A stretch of DNA of 64,000 bases, from the NCBI RefSeq assembly GCF_014647375.1, contig NZ_BMPB01000006.1, positions 124,001-188,000 on the forward strand. The letters are read 5' to 3'. The notes under the pieces are model-generated. The model did no database searches and was not told the DNA's origin. It saw only the letters and a program-made list of their open reading frames with translations. The stretch is from Parabacteroides faecis. GTDB lineage: Bacteria; Bacteroidota; Bacteroidia; Bacteroidales; Tannerellaceae. Each line of letters begins with the position of its first letter. Positions within the stretch are counted from its first letter, which is position 1. Both the position numbers and the translations under genes were made by a program. Of the stretch, positions 39,808 through 47,206 are shown piece by piece.

Positions 39808-42171
39808 TTACTTATCGTAAACCTTCCCGTCTTGTCCGATGATCGAACAGTTTTGTTGCTCGATCTTCAGTCGTTCCGCATATTTTCGCAGTTGCGCTTT
39901 ATGCCGTTCGCAAGGAACAAGGTCTTTTTCGATATCTCCGCGTGGAGTTGCTTTCAACCGTTTCTGTCCGGTACGGATAATTTCGACGGCACGGGCATAT
40001 TTCTGTTTGTCGTTCCGTATCTTATCCAGGCATGGGCTGACTTCAGGACGGTCGAAAGATATCTGTACGGTCAATTTTCTCCCGTGGTTGTTGAGCTCCC
40101 AGATGTTCACCTCCGTCAGTTTTATTAATTCCTCGATCTCCTGGTTATATAACGGGCTTCGTCCGGCTAGTGTCGAGTCGAAAGCAGATTCGTATACCGG
40201 ATAGTAGACGCCGTTTAGGTCCATCCAGGTGTAAAGAATCTCTTTTTCTTTGGGAGATAATTTGACTCCCTGATGGTTACCGTCGATAACTTTCGTCAGC
40301 TTGCTGGCATGCGCTCCCCAGGAATAAGGCTCTTGTATCGGGGCCGGGCCGCCACCGATGAGGGTGATCTCCTTCTTTACATATAAATTGACATAGGCAG
40401 CGTTGAAGAACGGGTTCTTGTCTTTTGCCAGTACGAGTTTATCGCGGTTTTTAGGGTCGAAGTCATGGCAACGCACGCAATTCTTATCCAAAACAGGCTG
40501 GACCTCTTCCATGAACGAGAATTTTTTAGGTGCTTTTCCCATCCATCCGGTTAGTTTTACCGGTGCCTTTTTCAGAGCCAGCGGCTTAGGACCCATCGCG
40601 CTGGGCACGCTCAGGCGGTCTTCGTGGCAACCGATACAACCGTTTATCTCTCCCGACATGACCATTGTGCCGCTTCGCATGGATTGGATCATCTTTTTAT
40701 CTTTATCCAGTAACTGGAAAAATACAAATGTACCTGAAGGGACCTCGAAGTTGACCGAACCGTCTTCTTCGACCGGTACTTCCCCCAGAATACGTTTATT
40801 CTCAAAGCTATGCCAGTTGACTGCCGGCGCCTGTTCGCCCTGACCGCCCCAGCCGCTCTTTGTCCATGTTCTTTTTTCCGGGGATTCGATGACGCGTAGA
40901 TATTTGGCGGTACCCGGTTCCACCCCTTTCATATGTGTTCCGTGGTAAACGTTCTGTACATAGAAAGTCCCCTTTTTGTCCGTATAATTTCTGTTGGAAG
41001 GAATTGTGTGCGGTTTAGGGCGCGGTTCGATGATCATCGGGTCAAAAAGGCTTCTGTTCCCTTCAACGATCAGTTCCTGTGTGCCGTCTCTCCCGACCAG
41101 GTAAATACCGGATTTGGAATCGACATGCATCCAGCCTCCGGGTTTAGCCCAGATGGTACGGGAAGTCAGGAAGAATTTTTCATTTAAAGGATAAGGGTCT
41201 TCAAAGAAATATTCAATCCATTTGAAGGAGTCCAGGTCTCCTTTGTCGACGAGTTTCCGGCTTTCTTCCGGCCATATTTGTACGACCGGTTCCACTCCGT
41301 CCACACCCTTCTTCCGGTCTATAATGGCAAGGGCACCCCAGGGACGGTCATGGCAGGAGCCGAAGATACAGATTACCTGGTCGGTTCCCGGTATCTGGCG
41401 TCCGTCAATCACACCTCCGGGCGATTGGGTATTATTTCCGTAGTAGATGGAATGTTTGGTGCCGTCGGGATTGACGGTCCATAAACCCTGCGCATCTCCG
41501 AAGTTGCGGTCTACATATTCCCAGCGGTCATACAGGATCCTGCCATCGCTTAACAGGGTAGAATGGCCTTCAAACAAAGTACTGACCCCGATCTGGGTAA
41601 TGTTTGCCCCGTCTGCCTCCATCCGGTATAGATTACACATGATATGGCGGTTGCACATACAGTATTTCGGCTGGCGGGTGGAGCTAAACAGAATCCCTCC
41701 GTCGGGCAGGTATAAAGGATCTATATCCGACACCCCTTCGGCGAAGGTCAGTTGTTTTAATCCGCTGCCATCCGTGTTTATTTCGTAAATATGATAGAAA
41801 TCGTCCTTGTTTTTCCGCATGGAGAAAATGATCTTTTTCCCGTCGAAAGATAATTCCGGATCACGTACAACTCCATCTTTCAGTTCGATCAGTGTGGTCG
41901 TATTCCCTGTGTTTACATCAAAAATACGCATGGCACCTCCCGGGAAGAAACTGCTTTCATTGATTTCCCCTTTCTGGAAAAGAGTGGCGGTATTGTGATG
42001 GTCCGGGGCATACTGTTCCCTTTCTATATACAATATTTGTTTTCCCGCCAGTTGTTCTTTGGCCTTTGCGGTGAGTGTAATTTTCTTCGGGTCCATTTGT
42101 TCGGCGGAAAGTTGCATACTCCCTATGCAGACTGTCGCCAGAAAGATGATGAATTTGCTGTAGTTTCTCAT
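39808..42171 (-). CDS. Secreted di-heme c-type protein, hydrazine synthase alpha (HzsA)-related
   Basis: A 787-residue exported protein (signal FIIFLATVCIGSMQLSA). The N-terminal two thirds is a beta-propeller of TolB/PD40-like blades: ELSFDGKKIIFSM, YEINTDGSGLKQLTF, DPLYLPDGGILFSSTRQ, LLSDGRILYDRW. Two c-type heme motifs follow: CIGCH at 512-516 and CVRCH at 565-569. The overall order matches proteins annotated as HzsA-related. Hydrazine synthase proper is confined to anammox bacteria, so the reaction here must be different, perhaps electron transfer or oxidation of a substrate on the propeller. It lies between the IclR regulator (26 bp) and the sugar-catabolic genes. Two hemes need a cytochrome maturation system elsewhere in the genome. 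Confidence 0.8.
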   Translation of the reverse strand: MRNYSKFIIFLATVCIGSMQLSAEQMDPKKITLTAKAKEQLAGKQILYIEREQYAPDHHNTATLFQKGEINESSFFPGGAMRIFDVNTGNTTTLIELKDGVVRDPELSFDGKKIIFSMRKNKDDFYHIYEINTDGSGLKQLTFAEGVSDIDPLYLPDGGILFSSTRQPKYCMCNRHIMCNLYRMEADGANITQIGVSTLFEGHSTLLSDGRILYDRWEYVDRNFGDAQGLWTVNPDGTKHSIYYGNNTQSPGGVIDGRQIPGTDQVICIFGSCHDRPWGALAIIDRKKGVDGVEPVVQIWPEESRKLVDKGDLDSFKWIEYFFEDPYPLNEKFFLTSRTIWAKPGGWMHVDSKSGIYLVGRDGTQELIVEGNRSLFDPMIIEPRPKPHTIPSNRNYTDKKGTFYVQNVYHGTHMKGVEPGTAKYLRVIESPEKRTWTKSGWGGQGEQAPAVNWHSFENKRILGEVPVEEDGSVNFEVPSGTFVFFQLLDKDKKMIQSMRSGTMVMSGEINGCIGCHEDRLSVPSAMGPKPLALKKAPVKLTGWMGKAPKKFSFMEEVQPVLDKNCVRCHDFDPKNRDKLVLAKDKNPFFNAAYVNLYVKKEITLIGGGPAPIQEPYSWGAHASKLTKVIDGNHQGVKLSPKEKEILYTWMDLNGVYYPVYESAFDSTLAGRSPLYNQEIEELIKLTEVNIWELNNHGRKLTVQISFDRPEVSPCLDKIRNDKQKYARAVEIIRTGQKRLKATPRGDIEKDLVPCERHKAQLRKYAERLKIEQQNCSIIGQDGKVYDK

Positions 42172-42197
42172 GGTGTCCGTATTTAGAAAATGATGAT

Positions 42198-42998
42198 TTA
42201 TTTAGGAATATACCCCAGGTTTGCGGAGATGATGTTAGCTGTCCGGATCAGTTCTTTCGATGTTTCCGGGAATTTCTCTTTTTCCAACCGGCCGGATGGA
42301 CCGGAGGTCCAGATGGTTGCTGCGATACTGCCGAATTGGTTGAATATGGGGGTTGCAATGCAATGAACGCCTGCCATTTCTTCTTCCAGGTCGACGGCAT
42401 ACCCCACTTTTCTTATATGATTTATTTCTTTTCGCATCTGCTCTTCGTTGGCGATCGTACGTTTGTTGAAGACAGTATATTGAATAGTTTGCATCGCTTT
42501 TTCACGCTCCTCGTCCGAAAGGTAAGCCAGGAAAAGTTTACCCGGTGCTGAGGCATGCAGAAAAAAGCTGGTGCCGGGGCGTAGCAGGAAAGTGAAATTA
42601 TGTGAGCCTAAAACCTGTTCGAGCAGGACGACCCGGTTCTCCATGAAGACACCCAACATAACGCTTTCCTTGATCGTATCTCGCAAGGCACGCATCGGAG
42701 CCAGCGATTGTTCTACTATATTCGATTCGCCCAAAGCAGCCAGTCCCAGTTTCAGGAATCGCTTGGATAGGGAGTAGCGTTGTGTATCTGCATCTTTTGT
42801 CAGATATCCCATGCCCTGCATCGAATTTAATAACCGGTATATGGTTGTTTTAGGAGTATCCAGCAAATTTACAATTTCCTGCATGGTTAGGCCACTGGGG
42901 TAATTGACCAGAAACTCCAGTAGCTCGAAGCTTTTTTCAAGCATCGGGATATTGTATTTTGTTGTATTTTTCTCCTCTGTTTCTACCTGCGTGATCAT
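42198..42998 (-). CDS. IclR-family transcriptional regulator
   Basis: A 266-residue regulator. The N-terminal winged helix is at about 15-80 (MLEKSFELLEFLVNYPSGLT, QEIVNLLDTPKTTIYRLLNS). The C-terminal effector domain (about 95-262) has FLLRPGTSFFLHASAPGKLF, and VDLEEEMAGVHCIATPIFNQ with the effector-pocket Cys. IclR proteins sense small metabolites and control catabolic operons. It is transcribed with the HzsA-like and sugar genes, and its own promoter overlaps a strong dyad at 43036-43057, implying autoregulation. It is the probable regulator of the whole locus (inference). Confidence 0.92.
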   Translation of the reverse strand: MITQVETEEKNTTKYNIPMLEKSFELLEFLVNYPSGLTMQEIVNLLDTPKTTIYRLLNSMQGMGYLTKDADTQRYSLSKRFLKLGLAALGESNIVEQSLAPMRALRDTIKESVMLGVFMENRVVLLEQVLGSHNFTFLLRPGTSFFLHASAPGKLFLAYLSDEEREKAMQTIQYTVFNKRTIANEEQMRKEINHIRKVGYAVDLEEEMAGVHCIATPIFNQFGSIAATIWTSGPSGRLEKEKFPETSKELIRTANIISANLGYIPK

Positions 42999-43019
42999 GG
43001 TTGTTTGGATTGTTTATTG

Positions 43020-43083
43020 GTTTCTTATGTGGAACTTTGTTTCTTATTTGAAACAAAAGTAGGTTTTTCTCTGTAACGAACAA
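43020..43083 (-). promoter_or_regulatory. iclR promoter with two tandem GTTTC-N6-GAAAC operators
   Basis: Minus strand: -33 TTG (43081-43083) and -7 TACTTTTG (43054-43061) spaced 19 bp. Overlapping the -7 is the perfect dyad TTTGTTTC-N6-GAAACAAA (43036-43057). A second, related site GTTTC-TTATGT-GGAAC lies 19 bp away at 43020-43035. Confidence 0.7.
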
Positions 43084-43299
43084 TACTAATTTTGTTAATA
43101 AATAATATTATTTTCCCTCGTCATTGTAATTATTCATCTTTGTATACGACTGATGTAGTAAACAATACGATAACGAGTTAATAAATGCACAGCAACAAAA
43201 AAGGACTTCAGGAGTTGGAAGAATTTAAGAAAGAATAACCATTCGTCAAATAATTCTTACCCTTTGTCACAATAATTTCCTCACGTATCTCCCCCCGTC

Positions 43300-43379
43300 T
43301 ACTTTTGATACAAAAAGCAAAAGAGATGGGTGTTTTTTTGTAGCCGGTAGTGCTACATCGAAGTAAAAGAATAAATTTG
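43300..43379 (+). promoter_or_regulatory. Two possible -7 elements for the LytS/LytTR operon
   Basis: TACTTTTG (43300-43307) and TAAATTTG (43372-43379) both fit TAnnTTTG; the second is 20 bp before the ATG. The remaining part of the 42999-43399 gap shows no gene apart from a doubtful 17-codon frame. Confidence 0.45.
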
Positions 43380-43399
43380 TGGAAATAAAGCATACTGAT

Positions 43400-44422
43400 A
43401 TGAAATTATTTCTTCGTTGGATGTATCCGTTGATTCTGGGTGTCGTCATGTTCAATACCATTCGGTTGGTTACTGATTTGCCGAATCATAATCCATTTTG
43501 GGCAGAGTCTAAATCATTTCATGTGATAGCATTATTGGTTTCCGTATTAGTGAGTTATGGATTTGATTTCAAAGGCCGCTATTATATGGAGAAGGTTAGG
43601 GCTAAAAGTTTTTCCGTAACACTGGAATATACTTTGTTGGTTGTGTATTTGTTTTTAAGTGTGAATCTGATTTTGTATGCCGGTGATTCTATAGGTATTT
43701 TATATATGGGCGATAAGCTTGCCGATTATGTGATCGCAAATGTCGTTTGTATATTGTATTTTTTCTTGTACTACATTCTGATTCGAAACGATAAGCTGGA
43801 GAAAGAATATAATCAGCAAACCTTACAGTTGGAGAAGATAAAAGTAGATCAGTTGGAGATCGAACTTAAATTTCTTCGGGCACAGTATCATCCTCATTTC
43901 CTTTTTAATGCTTTGAATACGGTCTATTTCCAGATCGATGAAAAGAATCCGATACCCCGGCATACATTGGAAATGCTGTCGGAGTTGTTACGGTATCAAT
44001 TGTATGGCGGAAATCAACAGGTTTCGGTCCGGCGGGAAATCGATTATCTGAAAACTTATATGGATTTTCAGCGGCTACGGATGAGTAAACGGCTGGTGTT
44101 GGAAGTGCATATCGATGATAAGCTGAAAGATCAGGAAATTTATCCGTTACTTTTTTTACCTTTGATAGAGAATGCTTTTAAATATGTGGGCGGAGAGTAT
44201 AAGATTAATTTGAATATGTCGCTGGAAGACGAAAAGATCATATTTTGTATCGAAAACTCCAAACCATTGAACCCGCCAGAAAAAACTGTCCGTAAAGGTA
44301 TCGGTTTGGAAAATCTCCAAAGGCGGCTTGTCCTGTTATATCCGGATAAATACAGCCTGGAAATACAGGATAAACCATTTTGTTTTATTGCCCGATTGAC
44401 AATTGAAACAGATAATGTATGA
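43400..44422 (+). CDS. LytS/YehU-type sensor histidine kinase
   Basis: A 340-residue membrane histidine kinase with four predicted N-terminal membrane segments (MYPLILGVVMFNTIRLV, VIALLVSVLVSYGFDF, YTLLVVYLFLSVNLILYAG, NVVCILYFFLYYILI), a coiled coil, then the His_kinase domain. The phospho-acceptor His is in QYHPHFLFNALNTV. The ATP-binding part has LIENAFKYVGG (N box) and RKGIGLENLQRRL (G box). There is no large sensory domain, so the signal is probably sensed in or at the membrane. I start at the ATG 43400; a GTG at 43379 lies inside the -7 element. It overlaps its response regulator by 4 bp. Confidence 0.92.
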   Translation: MKLFLRWMYPLILGVVMFNTIRLVTDLPNHNPFWAESKSFHVIALLVSVLVSYGFDFKGRYYMEKVRAKSFSVTLEYTLLVVYLFLSVNLILYAGDSIGILYMGDKLADYVIANVVCILYFFLYYILIRNDKLEKEYNQQTLQLEKIKVDQLEIELKFLRAQYHPHFLFNALNTVYFQIDEKNPIPRHTLEMLSELLRYQLYGGNQQVSVRREIDYLKTYMDFQRLRMSKRLVLEVHIDDKLKDQEIYPLLFLPLIENAFKYVGGEYKINLNMSLEDEKIIFCIENSKPLNPPEKTVRKGIGLENLQRRLVLLYPDKYSLEIQDKPFCFIARLTIETDNV

Positions 44423-45114
44423 AAATAAAATGTATCATAACAGATGATGAACCCGTTGCTTGCCAAGGATTGCAATCGTATGTGGAGAAAGTGGATTTCC
44501 TGACGCTGACAGGCGTATGTGAAGATGCCATACAGTTGAATACGCTTTTAAAGACGGAACAGCCTGATTTGCTTTTTCTGGATATCGAGATGCCTTATCT
44601 TTCCGGTCTGGATTTGCTGGCCACCCTGACAAACCCTCCGAAAGTAATCATCACTTCCGCCTATGAACAATATGCGCTGAAGGGGTATGAACTGGATGTG
44701 ACGGACTATCTGCTTAAACCGATCCCTTTTGAACGCTTTCTGAAAGCAGTCAATAAGGTACATGCTCTTTTGCAAAAAGAGGTTCCTACCGAAGTGGAAG
44801 ATTTCTTTTTTGTAAAGAGTGATAAACAAATGAAGAAAGTGTATTTCAAGGATATCCTTTTTGTAGAAGGACTGGAAAACTACATAACGATCTATACTCT
44901 GACAGAAAAAATACTTGTTCATTCTACGATGAAAAATATCATAAACTCTTTGCCGGGAGATCTCTTTATTCAGACCCATCGTTCGTATATCGTCAATGTG
45001 CATCGTGTTAATCTGGTTGAGGGAAATATGTTGAAGGTGGCAGGGTATGAAATTCCTGTTGCCCGTAATTGTCGGGAAGAAGTTTTTACCCGTATAATAA
45101 AAAATCCCCTATAG
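44419..45114 (+). CDS. LytTR-family response regulator
   Basis: A 231-residue response regulator. The receiver domain (1-120) has acidic ITDDEPVA, phospho-acceptor Asp in LLFLDIEMPYLSG, Thr/Ser in VIITSAYEQYALKGY and Lys in DYLLKPIPFERFL. The C-terminal LytTR domain (about 135-230) includes KKVYFKDILFVEGLENYITI, and FIQTHRSYIVNVHRVNLV. It forms a two-component pair with the upstream kinase (4-bp overlap) and lies 78 bp before a barrel-protein gene, a possible target. Confidence 0.95.
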   Translation: MKIKCIITDDEPVACQGLQSYVEKVDFLTLTGVCEDAIQLNTLLKTEQPDLLFLDIEMPYLSGLDLLATLTNPPKVIITSAYEQYALKGYELDVTDYLLKPIPFERFLKAVNKVHALLQKEVPTEVEDFFFVKSDKQMKKVYFKDILFVEGLENYITIYTLTEKILVHSTMKNIINSLPGDLFIQTHRSYIVNVHRVNLVEGNMLKVAGYEIPVARNCREEVFTRIIKNPL

Positions 45115-45192
45115 TTGTCCTAAATACCAGGGGGTAACATACGAAACTGTTTCGACTCTCGTTTAACTATCATAACAAAATAAATACAAGTT

Positions 45193-45885
45193 ATGAAAAA
45201 TAAGAGTTGTGTATGGTTGGTTTGTGTGCTGTTGTCTATTGCTGCAATGGGAAAAGCACAAGTGGTTACGTTGGAGAATGGGTTTAGTATTACTTCTATG
45301 CGGCATTCTAAGGAGGGATTAGGAAAGGTTTATCCCTACCAGATGGCTTTAGGAATGCAGTATATGGATAAAGGATGGTATAATTTATCCAGCAGTATAG
45401 GATATATGCGAAGAGGTAGTCGGGACAAAATATTTTATAATCCGATTACAGGAGAAAATGGATATGTCACGATGAAAAATAAATTGCATTATCTGACCGT
45501 AAGTACAACATTCGATATTAAGAAGACAAGCCATGATGGTTATACTTTTTTTATCGGAGTTGGTCCTCGTCTTGATTTTAATTTAAAATCGGTGACAGTA
45601 ACATATATTGATTTTGATCAATCCAGACCAGAAGGTTATGAGCCTACTAAAGAAAATCTGGATGGCATTCACCCTGTTTTGTTCGGTTTGAAATGCGTAG
45701 GAGGCATACGGAAAGATATTGGAAATATGCAGTTAGGTTTTAATATCGCTTATTTACCGAGTTTTACTCATTTATCGAAAGGAGTGCATGACCGAACATT
45801 TACTTTTGGACTATCTTTGGGTTATAAATTAGGTGGAAATAAGGGAGATGTTAAAACAATCCGTACTGTTCGCCACCATAAATAA
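45193..45885 (+). CDS. Outer-membrane beta-barrel family protein
   Basis: A 230-residue protein with a signal peptide (CVWLVCVLLSIAAMGKA) and amphipathic strands: YPYQMALGMQYMDKGWYNLS, SSIGYMRRGSR, LHYLTVSTTFDIKK, YTFFIGVGPRLDFNLKS, NMQLGFNIAYLPSFTHLS and FTFGLSLGYKL. It resembles the PorT-like or outer-membrane-beta-barrel families. A basic tail follows the last strand. It directly follows the LytS/LytTR genes. Function unknown. Confidence 0.75.
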   Translation: MKNKSCVWLVCVLLSIAAMGKAQVVTLENGFSITSMRHSKEGLGKVYPYQMALGMQYMDKGWYNLSSSIGYMRRGSRDKIFYNPITGENGYVTMKNKLHYLTVSTTFDIKKTSHDGYTFFIGVGPRLDFNLKSVTVTYIDFDQSRPEGYEPTKENLDGIHPVLFGLKCVGGIRKDIGNMQLGFNIAYLPSFTHLSKGVHDRTFTFGLSLGYKLGGNKGDVKTIRTVRHHK

Positions 45886-45946
45886 TAAAATAGACAATTG
45901 ATTTCTGACAAACAAGCTGCTTATGTTATGTAGATAGTCCGGCTAT

Positions 45947-47155
45947 CTACATAACTAACATATAAGCCCTGTACCTTGTCTCTTTTGTGACCGGGCATAA
46001 AGATAAATATCCTTCCCTGATCTTGCCGTTTTCGATAATAAGCGGATAAGTATCTTTCATAAAACGATGACGTTCGTAGGCTTCTCCGTCTTTACTCTCA
46101 TAGGTAATGTTGAAATCGCCGATAGCGGCAGGTGCCAGGTATTTCTGGCTGAGGCGTAAAGCGACCAGCCCCATTGTGTAACGCATATTGATCTCGATGC
46201 AGGGATGGATGGCATGTGCACCGTCCTTTGTTTTATATACGATCATATCTACACCCAGATATCCGCGATAGAGATTGCCATATATGCGCTTCAGAGCATC
46301 GGTAACCGCATTTTGTATCTGAAGATAAACATCTTCTCCGACCCAGCGTTTGATCGGTGTGCTTAGATACTCCTGGCTGCCTAATATATTTCCCGAGTAG
46401 GCCCCTTTTTCTCCCGTTCCGAAAACAGACAATCCCTCGTAGGTGACATTTCCATTCCCGTCAGAATAAAACTCCATCGCTAAATCCTGTACCTTATTCA
46501 GACCGCATTCAATGCTGACAATCCCTTGTTTGGCAATGGCCCCTTCTATCCAGTTACGGTCTTTGGTCGTCAGTTTACGTTCCGGAATCCAGAGCAAACC
46601 GCGTCCGGATGAAGAATAGGGAGTTTTTACGACAAATGGAGCATTCTGCAGGATCAGATATTTCTCAATTTCTCTGATCTTCTTGCAAAATTTGGGAGCG
46701 ACCGGGATCGGAAGGTCAGGTAATTGCTGGCGTATCAGTTCCAGACACTCAGCTGCCGTTTGCCGTCCGGTCAACCGGAAATAATCTTCTTTCCAGGCCG
46801 GTACGGATAAATTCAGATTGAAGTTATTTTTTAGCTTCCGGAATAGATGCAGGCTATGTGGGGATAATCCCCAGGGAGCAGCCTCCAATTCTGTGAACGA
46901 CGTTTCCAGGCTCTTCAGTTCTTTGCCGGTGACAAGAGTGGCAAATGGCCTGAACTCTTTCGGTTTTAAAGAGAAAAAACGGGGAGAAGCGATCTCTTCC
47001 ACGTAGACATAATCGTTGCTGTTTGCATACCAAACCGGAAGGTATGATAATTCCCTTATCATCCTTTGTACATTGGCTGGAGGCGTATAGTTTTCGGAAC
47101 CCACTAATACAGCCGTTTCATGCCCCGGATTAAAAAAATGTATCTGAGATATCAT
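45947..47155 (-). CDS. ATP-grasp-type enzyme of unknown substrate
   Basis: A 402-residue cytoplasmic protein. The ATP-grasp-like parts are PFVVKTPYSSSGRGLLWIP (Lys and glycine-rich loop) and HPCIEINMRYTMGLVALRLS (E-x-N-x-R metal-binding motif) near the C-terminus, with GYLGVDMIVYKTKDGAHAIH between. The N-terminus starts ISQIHFFNPGHETAVLVGSE, a family feature I have seen in Bacteroidetes proteins of unknown role. ATP-grasp enzymes join a carboxylate to an amine or thiol; no substrate gene is nearby. It is monocistronic downstream of the DUF349 gene. Confidence 0.7.
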   Translation of the reverse strand: MISQIHFFNPGHETAVLVGSENYTPPANVQRMIRELSYLPVWYANSNDYVYVEEIASPRFFSLKPKEFRPFATLVTGKELKSLETSFTELEAAPWGLSPHSLHLFRKLKNNFNLNLSVPAWKEDYFRLTGRQTAAECLELIRQQLPDLPIPVAPKFCKKIREIEKYLILQNAPFVVKTPYSSSGRGLLWIPERKLTTKDRNWIEGAIAKQGIVSIECGLNKVQDLAMEFYSDGNGNVTYEGLSVFGTGEKGAYSGNILGSQEYLSTPIKRWVGEDVYLQIQNAVTDALKRIYGNLYRGYLGVDMIVYKTKDGAHAIHPCIEINMRYTMGLVALRLSQKYLAPAAIGDFNITYESKDGEAYERHRFMKDTYPLIIENGKIREGYLSLCPVTKETRYRAYMLVM

Positions 47156-47170
47156 AAGTTATATAAACAG

Positions 47171-47204
47171 CGAAGCCGTCTGTTAGTGAGACGGCTTCGT
47201 TTTT
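47171..47204. terminator. Hairpin terminator between the DUF349 and ATP-grasp genes
   Basis: A perfect 11-bp stem CGAAGCCGTCT/AGACGGCTTCG (47171-47181/47189-47199). The T run (TTTTTATTT) is on the plus side; on the minus side only CTGTTTATA follows, so for the minus gene it may be a weaker terminator. Confidence 0.6.
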
Positions 47205-47206
47205 AT

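Noticed and set aside
39808-42171. HzsA-like protein considered as a true hydrazine synthase subunit
   Set aside because: The beta and gamma subunits and all anammox genes are absent, and the operon is for sugar catabolism. Only the family resemblance is claimed.
43185-43238. Possible 17-codon gene (MHSNKKGLQELEEFKKE) downstream of a CATCTTTG -7-like site
   Set aside because: Very short, no clear ribosome-binding site, and the -7 deviates from consensus. A small peptide cannot be excluded but is not supported.
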